Shown here: positions 1-8,915 of the stretch, piece after piece
Position numbering within the stretch: the first letter of the stretch is position 1
Layout: the number at the start of each line of letters is the position of its first letter
From: a virus
Virus record (IMG/VR): IMGVR_UViG_3300032285_003819
Span: 1 to 52,665 of that record
DNA length: 52,665 nucleotides
Reading direction: 5' to 3' (one strand)
Program-made: the position numbers and the translations under genes
The notes under the pieces: model-generated
Told to the model about the DNA's origin: nothing
Seen by the model: only the letters and a program-made list of their open reading frames with translations
Databases searched by the model: none

Positions 1-3000
1 GCTAGTTCCCGAAGTTCCGGAAGATCCACTGGTTCCAGAAGATCCACTAGTTCCTGAAGTTCCTGAAGATCCACTTGTTCCTGAAGATCCACTTGTTCCC
101 GCAGATCCACTTGTTCCAGAAGTTCCAGAAGACCCACTGGTTCCACTGCTTCCACTAGTTCCCCCACCTACGATCAATGAAGCTGAAAACCATGTGCCTT
201 GTCCAGCAGTACTTCCATACAACAATGTTTGCGCTATACTACTGTATGCAGTAAAATCAACATAATCTGTCGTTCCATTTAGATAAACAATTTTGGTGTT
301 ACCTTCACTTTGACCTGTACTAGTATTTGTTCTATCTTGAGAAAGTAAAAATGTATTACCATTTTTTCTAGCTTGAGCATTAGTTTGTTGACCGCTTGTT
401 GAACTAGAAGCGACATCCCACCACAAATTAAGAGTTACTAAATAATAACCACCAATAGTTGGTTTGAATTGATGTGTTGTTCCATCCCACCAATTTTGAG
501 GATCAAAATCATCTATAAAATCTATTAAAACGTCACTACCACCAGAAACAGATTGATTAGCGTTCAATTTACCTTGAACAACATAATTACTTGCTGTTAA
601 ACCACCTCCACTACTTCCAGAAGATCCAGAAGATCCAGAAGATCCAGAAGATCCAGATGTTCCATTGCTTCCAGAAGTTCCCGAAGATCCGCTAGTTCCC
701 GAAGTTCCGGAAGATCCACTGGTTCCAGAAGATCCACTAGTTCCTGAAGTTCCAGCAGATCCACTTGTTCCTGAAGTGCCTGAAGATCCACTGGTTCCTG
801 AAGATCCGCTTGTTCCAGAAGATCCACTAGTTCCTGAAGATCCACTAGTTCCTGAAGATCCGCTTGTTCCCGCAGATCCACTGGTTCCTGATGTTCCAGA
901 AGACCCACTTGTTCCAGAAGATCCACTTGTTCCAGAAGACCCACTAGTTCCTGCATCTCCAGTTCTTGAAAAATCCGCAGCAAGTAAAGCTCCGTTTGCT
1001 GGTAAAGACCCAGAGATATAAGAAACAGGGATCTTATAGTAACCAGTAGCAACAGTTACATTTCCCGTAACTTGAAATAGATTAACCGTAGTTCCAACAA
1101 TGTCTCTGCTATAAATAGTTAACACTCCTCTAGCTGAAGTGGTTGTACTATCATCCCAAGTGTTATACCACCCAGTTTGGTTATTACCTAACTGATCTAA
1201 GTTGTCTATGAAAATTACAGTTACCGCAGATATGGTTGCATTATTGTACGCTAAAATTCCACTGCCAGGATCGGTATCTGTAGTCGTTGTGGAGAAATTA
1301 TATCTAACTCCTCCATTTTGACCACTATATCCACTGCTTCCTGAAGTTCCAGAAGATCCACTAGTTCCCGAAGATCCACTTGTTCCAGAAGATCCACTTG
1401 TGCCAGATGTTCCAGAACTACCAGATGTTCCACTACTTCCAGAAGTTCCGGAAGATCCACTTGTGCCAGATGTTCCAGAACTACCAGATGTTCCACTACT
1501 TCCAGAAGTTCCGGAAGATCCACTTGTGCCAGATGTTCCAGAACTACCAGATGTTCCACTGCTTCCAGAAGTTCCAGAAGATCCTGAACCGCTTCCAGCA
1601 ACTACCTGTCTTTTTATTATATTATTTTCGATTACTAACGAATACAATCCTGTAGTAGATGTTATATTTGGTAATTCAGTAAATATCAGATTATTACTAC
1701 CACTATAATATAACGTACCCGTTGTTAAAGTATCTGAATCAGAAAACTTCGGTATATAATTTGCAGATCCAAAACCATCAATTACTTTTTTCCCACTTAA
1801 TTCTGAATAATTTATTATATTGTTTATATATCCTGAAGATATAAAAACTGGATCTGAAAATTCAGAAACAGTTTCATCTGAATTTATACCTCTAACTCTA
1901 ACAAAATAATTTGAATTTTCTGTTACTGGAAAAACAAAAGAAGGATCGATAAGATTATGTACAAAATCAGTTAAACCAGTAATTCTTCTCGCCAAACAAA
2001 TTCCAGTTACACCCGAGCCTAAATCAGTGAATCCCGATAAATTATTTAAAGTATCATTGACGTACCTAGAATTAGAATACGTTCCTGTAAAAATACTTCC
2101 GCTATACTGCCCACCATATGGCAAAAATTTGAAATTATTATTTCCATCATACGCATAAGATAAAAATACTTGTGAGCTTTGTGAGAATCCAGAAGGAATT
2201 CTTATTTCTGATATATAATTTAAATTATTATATGAACTAGAATAAACTCCAGTTGGAAAAGAACCAAAATTATCTACATAAATAGTATGATCAGGCCATT
2301 GAATACCTGAAGATCCATAAGAAGTAAAAATCTCATCTGAACTTTGATACAGCCCAGTTCCAGTTCCATAAGCAATACTATTTATGTTTTCAATAAAGAA
2401 ATTTTGTATATAAAAATCGCGTTTTACATTATTTTTTCCACTTTCTTCTATAGATATATGAAAAGAACAATCTTGACTAGACAATATATTATTCCATGAA
2501 ACAAAAGCCTGTAAATTTAAATCTTTATCTGTATTGTTAAAATCACTGAACACATATCCTGTTAAATTAACAATTTTTGTCGGAAAAGATGAAGCGTCAA
2601 AAGATAAAGGTTTAATACCTGAAGAATTTATGCAATTACCGCTATATAAATAATTATAAGGAACAAGATGAACAAAATAAGGTCTTCTTATATTGTTATC
2701 TGTATTCAGATTTCCCTTTTGTAAAGTATCTAGATCTGGTATCTGAATATTTGTTATATTAGGATAAAAAACATTCGAAGTGTACAAAAATTCTCCGCTT
2801 ATAGAACTAAAATCTTGTTGTGAAGAAACGAAAACCCCAACATTCTTTATAGAATCAAAATCTTCATAATTAACCGTAAGATTAACATTATTATTTACAT
2901 CTATTTTTTGTATAGAAGCGTTTGTACTTCCATAGTTTACTAACGCTGTACCTGTACTTTTTAATCCGCTGTTATCTACTGATACGACATCTATAAAAAA

Positions 3001-3402
3001 ACTATTTAAGCTTTTAATGTTATCTATTCCACTTAAATTATAAAAAATATTTAATAAATCACTTGTTTCTACAGAATAAGAGGTTTCAGTGAAAACAGAA
3101 GGGCTGTTAAAAATAAAATTTCTGTTTACATCATAAAAATTCAATAAAAATCCAGAAAATCCATTATCAGTAACATTTTTAGTTAATATGTTTTTAGTTA
3201 TTGGTCTTGTTACGTCCCACTTTAAAGACAAAGTATCTTCTTTCAAAGATCCACTAACAAATGAAGTATTTGGATCTAAACCAAAAATAGATGGCGAAAT
3301 AGTATTGTCAGAAAAGGATAGGTTATTGTTAAAATCAAAGTTTAAATTTGATATAACAAAAGGCTCTGTATATACTATATTAACATTGTCCAAAAATGCC
3401 AT
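1..3402 (-). CDS. Collagen-like tail fibre with C1q-like domain (3' end beyond window)
   Basis: Starts at ATG 3402 and stays open for 1134 codons to base 1, so the C-terminus lies outside the window. Residues 1 to about 600 look like tandem Ig/FN3-type modules, ending in a FVRVRGINSDETVSEFSDP segment and a GSANYIPKF motif common in phage fibres. Then follow Gly-X-Y triplets, almost all GTS or GSS (about residues 600-695, 805-935 and 1080 onward). Two globular domains interrupt them: one at about 695-800 (GGVRYNF...TDTDPGSG...WDDST), of a type seen in other phage fibres, and one at about 936-1080 (SDVLIDFIDDFD, GGYYLVTLNLWW) that reads as a C1q/TNF-like jelly roll. It lies just downstream of the J-like gene, whose stop it nearly touches, so a receptor-binding fibre at the tail tip is likely. 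The Ser/Thr-rich triplets could be a glycosylation substrate. Family calls are by eye. Confidence 0.85.
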   Translation of the reverse strand, partial: MAFLDNVNIVYTEPFVISNLNFDFNNNLSFSDNTISPSIFGLDPNTSFVSGSLKEDTLSLKWDVTRPITKNILTKNVTDNGFSGFLLNFYDVNRNFIFNSPSVFTETSYSVETSDLLNIFYNLSGIDNIKSLNSFFIDVVSVDNSGLKSTGTALVNYGSTNASIQKIDVNNNVNLTVNYEDFDSIKNVGVFVSSQQDFSSISGEFLYTSNVFYPNITNIQIPDLDTLQKGNLNTDNNIRRPYFVHLVPYNYLYSGNCINSSGIKPLSFDASSFPTKIVNLTGYVFSDFNNTDKDLNLQAFVSWNNILSSQDCSFHISIEESGKNNVKRDFYIQNFFIENINSIAYGTGTGLYQSSDEIFTSYGSSGIQWPDHTIYVDNFGSFPTGVYSSSYNNLNYISEIRIPSGFSQSSQVFLSYAYDGNNNFKFLPYGGQYSGSIFTGTYSNSRYVNDTLNNLSGFTDLGSGVTGICLARRITGLTDFVHNLIDPSFVFPVTENSNYFVRVRGINSDETVSEFSDPVFISSGYINNIINYSELSGKKVIDGFGSANYIPKFSDSDTLTTGTLYYSGSNNLIFTELPNITSTTGLYSLVIENNIIKRQVVAGSGSGSSGTSGSSGTSGSSGTSGTSGSSGTSGSSGTSGSSGTSGTSGSSGTSGSSGTSGSSGTSGTSGSSGTSGSSGTSGSSGTSGSSGYSGQNGGVRYNFSTTTTDTDPGSGILAYNNATISAVTVIFIDNLDQLGNNQTGWYNTWDDSTTTSARGVLTIYSRDIVGTTVNLFQVTGNVTVATGYYKIPVSYISGSLPANGALLAADFSRTGDAGTSGSSGTSGSSGTSGSSGTSGTSGSAGTSGSSGTSGSSGTSGSSGTSGSSGTSGSSGTSGTSGSAGTSGTSGSSGTSGSSGTSGTSGSSGTSGSNGTSGSSGSSGSSGSSGSSGGGLTASNYVVQGKLNANQSVSGGSDVLIDFIDDFDPQNWWDGTTHQFKPTIGGYYLVTLNLWWDVASSSTSGQQTNAQARKNGNTFLLSQDRTNTSTGQSEGNTKIVYLNGTTDYVDFTAYSSIAQTLLYGSTAGQGTWFSASLIVGGGTSGSSGTSGSSGTSGTSGSAGTSGSSGTSGSSGTSGTSGSSGTSGSSGTSGTS
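601..960 (-). repeat. Degenerate 9/18-bp repeats encoding Gly-Thr-Ser/Gly-Ser-Ser
   Basis: On the minus strand this stretch is a nearly uninterrupted run of GGA-ACT-AGT and GGA-TCT-TCT type codons. It encodes about 120 residues of collagen-like Gly-X-Y within the fibre gene. Copies vary mostly at third positions, which points to protein-level selection. The low complexity also opens spurious ORFs in other frames and on the plus strand. Confidence 0.9.
1397..1585 (-). repeat. Three tandem copies of a 63-bp repeat in the fibre gene
   Basis: The unit beginning CTTGTGCCAGATG (plus strand) recurs at 1397, 1460 and 1523. Copies one and two are almost identical and copy three has a few changes. Each encodes 21 residues, seven Gly-X-Y triplets. 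Such near-identity suggests recent duplication, and unit number could change by slippage or recombination without breaking the frame. Confidence 0.9.
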
Positions 3403-3410
3403 ATATTACT

Positions 3411-3416
3411 TTACAC
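3411..3416 (-). promoter_or_regulatory. GTGTAA start-associated element (fibre gene)
   Basis: GTGTAA lies 8 nt before ATG 3402 and consists of the last sense codon (GTG) and stop (TAA) of the J-like gene. It is one of nine identical hexamers placed before starts in this window; function inferred. Confidence 0.55.
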
Positions 3417-6400
3417 GTTTATTAATTTATAATTTGAGTCAAATGCATAAAAATCAAGATTAGTTTTTGAAGTGATATCTCCAACTGGAGTTTCCCCTAA
3501 GAAAATATTCACTTTAGTTGCGCCATCTCTCAGTATATTAAAATTGAGAGTTTTACCATTTCTTTTTATAATACACATTAAACCAAAAACATTAGTAGAA
3601 CCTATATTTTGTAAATAAGAAAATAAAAAATTGAAATCAATAGTTAATTCTTCATATGCATTATCATAGTATTGCTTATTCAAAACTTCATTTTCTACAT
3701 AAAAAGAATAATCGTAAACATGATTTATAGAACTAACATAACTAATTGGGGCTATTTTAATAGCTAAAGAAATAATAGTATCATCAAAAGCTTCATTTAT
3801 TTCATTATCAGTTGAAAAAACTACCTGTTTTTTGTTGTTTTGTATATTGTCTACATATTCATTTTTCTCAATTATGTTGAATTTTTCTTTGCTATATTTC
3901 ATAGCTGTAACGGCATATTCATTGGAAGACGCTTCATTAATATTTACAATTCTATATAAATCATGATCTGAATCATTTTCATTTAAATACACAGCAAAAT
4001 TAGCATCAGATCTCAAACTAGAAAAAGCTCCATATGATATTTCTGGAAATCTTGAAAAATAAATACTATTTATTTGAGCGTCTGCTTCAAATAAAGCTAC
4101 AACGCCATATAAAGGAGCGCCCTTGGATCTTGCAACAGTTCTTAATAAAGTTTTATTTTGATAATATTTTACGTTTTCTCCATCATACGTTATCTGCAAA
4201 ACATCATCGATTGAAACTGGAGATATATCCGATCCAACTTGAGTTCCATTTTCGTAAATAGACAACAAAGAAGTGTTTTTGCAAACGAAAGAATAATTAA
4301 CATCTGAATAAGAAGCTGGACTTGGCCCAGCATATGTTTCTGAAATTTGCGATATACCACACGAAGCGTATTTAACAATAGAGCTAAACTTAAAAGAAAT
4401 TTGACAATTATCTATATGAGACTGATTAGTAAACGCTTTTTTATTCCAAGATGAACCTGAAGTAGATGAAGCTGTCAAAGTTCTATTAGTATCTGAAACG
4501 ATTATATTAGAAACAACATTCCAAGAAGTAAATGTAGAATTTATTATTTTTAATCTAAGATTGCTATTATCAACTTCAGAAACCGAAAAATTCAATTCTA
4601 AAGGTTTATTATTTATTATTGAAAATATTTTGATTACTTGGCCTAAACAGTTTTCTGGAACTTCTCTATCTATATAGATATATTGATTTTTGAAATCTAA
4701 ACTAGTAACTTTTCCATAAACCACAGAAGCAGTTTTTAAAGAATCAGAAATACGCACAACATTTCCTATTTGCAAAACTGAAGCTTCAAAACCTGTAATG
4801 AAATTTACTATTTCTGATTCTAGCTTTCCTGTTGCCAAATACCATTTTCCTACTCTTTGAGCCTCCGTCTTAGAAGTTATTCCTAATCCCAAAATCTCTT
4901 TTTCAACAATTCCAAACTTTTTTATCATTTGAGAGTCTTCTACATATATTATTTTATCTTTAAAGTTATCTGTTTTATCTGAATAAGTTACTTTTGCAAC
5001 TGTAAAAATATTATTTAAATCGCCTGAAGAATAAGAAAACAAACCATCTTTTACATTAGAGTTTGTAAATATATAAATCGGATCTTGCAAAACATCAGTT
5101 GTAAGATTCAATAGACCATTTTTAAAATAAAATATCCCTCTAAATATTGATGAAAGATCTGTCAAAGCCTTTAACCCTTCATTTTCACTATTCAAAACCA
5201 AATTACAAGAAAAACGATTTTCTAAAAATTCTTTATAATCTGGATGTTTAGCTACACAATAACCGTATTTTATATTCAAAGAATTATCGAATATTGGTTT
5301 TGATGTATAAGAAATACTAACACGTTGATCTTCAGATGAATAAGGTAATGAACCTATTACAGATCCTGAAAAATAACCAGCGATGTAGCTTTTAATTTTA
5401 TCTTCTACGTTCAAAGTAGAATTTTGCACATAATTCAAGATGGCTTTGAATAAATTACCATCCAAATCATTTTCTAAAACTTTTCTAGGACCAAAATCAT
5501 TACATAACTTTAAAGTTGCTGTTCCATTAGAAACTGTAGCTGATAATATAACTTTTTTATAATTTACATTAATCGATTCTGCGGATTCATTTTTTATATC
5601 ATAAAGATACAAAGTATATCCAAACGGATATTTTTCTTGTATTTGAGCTTCTGTTTGTGTAGTTGAGAAAGTTACTGTATTAAAATTATCATCACCGTAT
5701 TTTAAATCATTATTAAAATAAAAAATATCTGGTTCGTATTTTGTTGATACATTAGTAACAATCAATTCATCACAATATTTTGATAAAGTTAATAATTGCC
5801 ATTTATTAAGATCAGATTCATTTAACTGACCTCTAGCCATTCCATACCTACTGTTTGTGCAAAGATCATAAAATATCCATGCAGGATTATTTGTCCACTT
5901 AAGAGTTCTGCCAAAAGATCCAGACCAATCTCCATCATACTCTCTAATCTCTCCATCATAATTGTCAGGAATTTGAATTTTTAACAACTTACAATCATAA
6001 GATCTTACAGGAATTGCATTGAAATGCTTAGAGCTTATTTTATTTTTACACAATACTGAATACGGATAAGAAAATGGATAATCTATTTTTTCAGTTACAG
6101 AATCAACATAAAACGATCTAGTTTTATTTAAACTTTCGGAATCAGATCCTAATCTTGATCTTAAACTATATATATTAATAACTAACTCAGGAAACAAACT
6201 GGATTTTTTATCAATATCTTCTATAGTTATATTAAAAGGCAGAACTACTGTTCCTCCCTTAGCAACAAAACAAGAATTAAACAAGAAATAAAAATCTTCT
6301 CTTTGAGTTAAATTACTGACATTAATGATAAATGTTATTCCTAATGGTAAAGTATTTCCTTTATCATCAACAGAAAATAAGCTATCAACACCAATGTTAA

Positions 6401-6956
6401 CATCTACAGAAGTGCAGTATTTATTTTTTATGTAATGAGAGAATGGTCTACTATAATTTCTATATTTTGCATACCCTTGTTGGGTCGCATTCATAGAAGA
6501 AGAAGCGAAAAAATCATTAGTAATTTTTACATTAGTCTTTTCAGGTGGAATTTCCACTGGCAAAGTTAAATTTTCTTTTGCCGCTAAACGATAAGCACCA
6601 AAAGATATATCATACAACTTCGTTTTATATTCATAAATCGCTTTACATTCAGAAACAGAATTTTTAATTTGATTGCCAACTGTAAAATCTATAGAGCTAG
6701 AAGTAAAATTGTACAAATTTGTTTTTTTATCTCTAACTACTACATCATTATAGTATACTCCATAAGATAACGAATTGATGTCATTAAATCCCAAATCTAT
6801 GTAATTAAGAGTTTGACCATCAGAATTCACTAAACCTTCTATCGGACCTTCTGAAATCAAATCCAAACTATCATAAAACGATTCAGTTTCAAAAGCTTGA
6901 TATGCAGAAGATTCTTTTAAAATTTTTTCGAAATTTTTGGAAAATTGTATTTTCAT
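3411..6956 (-). CDS. Tail tip attachment protein, lambda gpJ-like, with lectin-like insert
   Basis: 1181 aa, the central tail-tip (host specificity) protein family of lambda gpJ. The N-terminus has the family's ISEGPIEGLVN motif (about residue 34). The middle has FRGIFYFKNGLLNL and DGLFSYSSGDLNN, then KIIYVEDSQMIKKFGI and a KTEAQRVGKWYL segment (about residues 610-760), all typical of gpJ. Around residues 820-965 a beta-rich insert (GTQVGSD, DVLQITYDGENVKYYQN) resembles concanavalin/SPRY-like lectin domains and may add glycan binding. It closes the tail hub and probably contacts the receptor. It follows the I-like gene after 12 bp, and its terminal Val-stop (GTG TAA) is the GTGTAA element of the next gene. 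Confidence 0.85.
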   Translation of the reverse strand: MKIQFSKNFEKILKESSAYQAFETESFYDSLDLISEGPIEGLVNSDGQTLNYIDLGFNDINSLSYGVYYNDVVVRDKKTNLYNFTSSSIDFTVGNQIKNSVSECKAIYEYKTKLYDISFGAYRLAAKENLTLPVEIPPEKTNVKITNDFFASSSMNATQQGYAKYRNYSRPFSHYIKNKYCTSVDVNIGVDSLFSVDDKGNTLPLGITFIINVSNLTQREDFYFLFNSCFVAKGGTVVLPFNITIEDIDKKSSLFPELVINIYSLRSRLGSDSESLNKTRSFYVDSVTEKIDYPFSYPYSVLCKNKISSKHFNAIPVRSYDCKLLKIQIPDNYDGEIREYDGDWSGSFGRTLKWTNNPAWIFYDLCTNSRYGMARGQLNESDLNKWQLLTLSKYCDELIVTNVSTKYEPDIFYFNNDLKYGDDNFNTVTFSTTQTEAQIQEKYPFGYTLYLYDIKNESAESINVNYKKVILSATVSNGTATLKLCNDFGPRKVLENDLDGNLFKAILNYVQNSTLNVEDKIKSYIAGYFSGSVIGSLPYSSEDQRVSISYTSKPIFDNSLNIKYGYCVAKHPDYKEFLENRFSCNLVLNSENEGLKALTDLSSIFRGIFYFKNGLLNLTTDVLQDPIYIFTNSNVKDGLFSYSSGDLNNIFTVAKVTYSDKTDNFKDKIIYVEDSQMIKKFGIVEKEILGLGITSKTEAQRVGKWYLATGKLESEIVNFITGFEASVLQIGNVVRISDSLKTASVVYGKVTSLDFKNQYIYIDREVPENCLGQVIKIFSIINNKPLELNFSVSEVDNSNLRLKIINSTFTSWNVVSNIIVSDTNRTLTASSTSGSSWNKKAFTNQSHIDNCQISFKFSSIVKYASCGISQISETYAGPSPASYSDVNYSFVCKNTSLLSIYENGTQVGSDISPVSIDDVLQITYDGENVKYYQNKTLLRTVARSKGAPLYGVVALFEADAQINSIYFSRFPEISYGAFSSLRSDANFAVYLNENDSDHDLYRIVNINEASSNEYAVTAMKYSKEKFNIIEKNEYVDNIQNNKKQVVFSTDNEINEAFDDTIISLAIKIAPISYVSSINHVYDYSFYVENEVLNKQYYDNAYEELTIDFNFLFSYLQNIGSTNVFGLMCIIKRNGKTLNFNILRDGATKVNIFLGETPVGDITSKTNLDFYAFDSNYKLINV

Positions 6957-6968
6957 TATTAACTGTTT

Positions 6969-7517
6969 TTATTCTACAATAACGTAATTTTTATAAAGAT
7001 CGTATAATTCTGGCGCTAATCCATTAGACGCATAGCTTATAAATTGTATATTATTGGATACAACTACAGATCCTATCTTGTATCTACCATAACCTATTGG
7101 AACTGGAACGTTTCTTAAAGACACGTTTTCATAATTACTAAACAATCTTGAAACTGTTTTTATATCTACAGGAGATTTTGGTGTTAATAATTTAGTTATT
7201 AACATTTGAATTCCTGTTCCTATAAGCATTAAAGCTATTCCTATAGCTAATTCAGCAGAACCTAATATAAGCGGAACCACTTCAACTTTTGAATCTTTTT
7301 TCAAAATTGGTGAATTAATATACTCTGGAGGCACAACTTTTCCATCAACATATATTATAAAATGACTTAAATATTCATCTAAAACCCCTAATGTTGAAAT
7401 CAATTTATTACTATTAGCTTGTATAGCTTCAAAAATTTCCAAAACAGTTGAAACATTTAATTTCCAATCTGTTTTTATAAAATCTTCAAAAACACCATGT
7501 AATTTAACGCTTACCAT
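6969..7517 (-). CDS. Tail assembly protein, lambda gpI-like
   Basis: 182 aa. It begins MVSVKLHGVFEDF, followed by a ubiquitin-like fold region (about residues 1-80) ending KVEVVPLILGS, then a Gly/Ala/Leu-rich hydrophobic stretch (about residues 87-110). That order is typical of the lambda gpI family. The C-terminal half (NVPVPIGYGRYKIGSVVVSNN) resembles the segment that in related phages leads into the J protein. It sits between the K-like and J-like genes, the canonical K-I-J order. In lambda gpI is needed for tail tip assembly but is not found in the mature particle. A GTGTAA element precedes the start, within the end of the upstream gene. Confidence 0.75.
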   Translation of the reverse strand: MVSVKLHGVFEDFIKTDWKLNVSTVLEIFEAIQANSNKLISTLGVLDEYLSHFIIYVDGKVVPPEYINSPILKKDSKVEVVPLILGSAELAIGIALMLIGTGIQMLITKLLTPKSPVDIKTVSRLFSNYENVSLRNVPVPIGYGRYKIGSVVVSNNIQFISYASNGLAPELYDLYKNYVIVE

Positions 7518-7521
7518 ATAG

Positions 7522-7854
7522 TTATTTACACTTCATTTCTTTAAACTCGTCTTTGTCTAAAATATAAAGCAGCATATCAATATTATGATATTTTTGATAA
7601 AAAATATCTAATTCAGAAAAAAATTCATTTTTTAAATGACTATGAAATAAATATTTTATCACATATTTGCTTTTGACCTCTAAGTAATCTTTAGGATCTA
7701 TTATAAAATAATTTATACTATCAGGATGTTTATTGTTAATTGGTAAAAATTCAATTCCAACTTTTGACTCGACAATAAAACCGCAAACTTCTTTGGCGCT
7801 ATTCAAATGACAGTAATCTTTTATTGTATTAAGTAATTCATTTTTTATTGTCAT
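7522..7854 (-). CDS. JAMM/MPN peptidase, lambda gpK N-domain-like
   Basis: 110 aa from ATG 7854. An upstream in-frame ATG at 7914 would give 130 aa but overlap the L-like gene by 77 nt instead of 17, and the extra residues do not look like the family. The JAMM metal-site residues are visible: E22 before CGF, then H71-S-H73, S80 and D83. The loop between HSH and Ser is six residues, one shorter than the usual seven. Lambda gpK has a JAMM domain followed by an NlpC/P60 domain; only the former is here. The place between L and I fits a role in tail tip assembly or in cutting peptidoglycan during DNA entry. Confidence 0.75.
   Translation of the reverse strand: MTIKNELLNTIKDYCHLNSAKEVCGFIVESKVGIEFLPINNKHPDSINYFIIDPKDYLEVKSKYVIKYLFHSHLKNEFFSELDIFYQKYHNIDMLLYILDKDEFKEMKCK
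7526..7531 (-). promoter_or_regulatory. GTGTAA start-associated element (I-like gene)
   Basis: The hexamer lies 8 nt before ATG 7517, inside the last codons of the JAMM gene (AAG TGT AAA TAA). It is one of nine such elements; function inferred. Confidence 0.5.
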
Positions 7855-8914
7855 ATTGAAAGGTAGCTGGAAAACCACCATAAGGTAATGTTTTATTAGA
7901 TGTAACGTTTCCATCTTTAGACAAATAGTCTTTAAATCTTAGCAAACAACCTCTTAATGTCTTAGAACATTGATCTTGTTTCCATACATTAGTATTTAAG
8001 TTTGGTTGTTTATTTACAACATTATTTTCAAGACAAACATAAAAATTTTTAGGTTTATTTGATAAAGATATATTATAATTATTACTTTCAACCGTAGAAA
8101 CATTAGGCACAAAATCTAAATAAACAAAATCTCCTTGCATATAAATACCAGTAGCTGACCATTTTTCGCGATATTGCATATTTACCAAACCATAAGTATT
8201 ATTAGCTAAATCTGCTTTATAACTTGCGAGAAACGTTTTATCATTTTCGTCCGCAATTGGAATACCTGCATCATAAACATTACCCCATTGACTTTTAGCA
8301 AAGAAAACACTGCTCGGTTGAGAATTTGATTCTAAATATGATATATTTACTATTGGACCACTATAATCTGGAGTGTTTCCATAATTACATCCATAACATC
8401 TATAACCCCAAGAACATGTATCATTAGTAACCTTTCTTGCAGGTATATTTAAATTTTGTAAATCTACTTTTGTAGACAACTCTATTTCAACATGCTCTTT
8501 ATTTTCTAATTTTTTAAGGTTTACAATAAATTTGTCGTAAGCTATATAAGTTTTAAAATTCGAAGTTCCAAATGGATTTATACCATTATCAAAATTTTCT
8601 ATATCTAAATCTTTAGCCAATATTTTTTTTCTATTAAAAGATTTACCAATAAGATCAGAGCGATCTTTTAAAACATGAGATATATAATTATTTATATTAG
8701 CAATTTTTATTGTTGGTTTTGATTGTTTTCCATTAGAAGATGTTTCTATATTAGACAACTCACATGGAATAAAAACATATTGTTGACCCTGAAAAATCAA
8801 ATTATTAGAAAAGTTTTTAGATCCATGAAATCTTAAGTAACCTTCATTGGATTCTAATTGTAGCTCATATAAATCAAGAACTACATAATTATTTAATTTA
8901 AAAAAGGTATTCAT
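7838..8914 (-). CDS. Minor tail protein, lambda gpL-like, probable Fe-S protein
   Basis: 358 aa of the gpL family, which caps the tube at the tail tip. The N-terminal half has the family layout: NYVVLDLYELQL, FQGQQYVFIPCELSNIE, then KTYIAYDKFIVNLKKLENK and a VDLQNLNIPARKV lead-in to a cysteine cluster TCSWGYRCYGC (about residues 161-173). A second pair follows near the end (QCSKTLRGC, about 313-321), then LPYGGFPA. Lambda gpL binds a [4Fe-4S] cluster through conserved cysteines, so these are the likely ligands. A segment between the cysteine clusters is longer than in lambda. The gene starts 2 bp after the preceding stop and overlaps the JAMM gene by 17 nt. Confidence 0.8.
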   Translation of the reverse strand: MNTFFKLNNYVVLDLYELQLESNEGYLRFHGSKNFSNNLIFQGQQYVFIPCELSNIETSSNGKQSKPTIKIANINNYISHVLKDRSDLIGKSFNRKKILAKDLDIENFDNGINPFGTSNFKTYIAYDKFIVNLKKLENKEHVEIELSTKVDLQNLNIPARKVTNDTCSWGYRCYGCNYGNTPDYSGPIVNISYLESNSQPSSVFFAKSQWGNVYDAGIPIADENDKTFLASYKADLANNTYGLVNMQYREKWSATGIYMQGDFVYLDFVPNVSTVESNNYNISLSNKPKNFYVCLENNVVNKQPNLNTNVWKQDQCSKTLRGCLLRFKDYLSKDGNVTSNKTLPYGGFPATFQYDNKK

Positions 8915-8915
8915 T

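Noticed and set aside
601-1600. CRISPR array, from regularly spaced short repeats
   Set aside because: The repeats are in-frame coding triplets without spacers of unique sequence.
597-1708. Low-complexity open frames on both strands over the repeat region (Pro/Glu/Asp- or Leu/Glu-rich)
   Set aside because: They are out-of-frame readings of the collagen-like gene; the true frame runs unbroken from 3402 and gives Gly-X-Y and globular domains.
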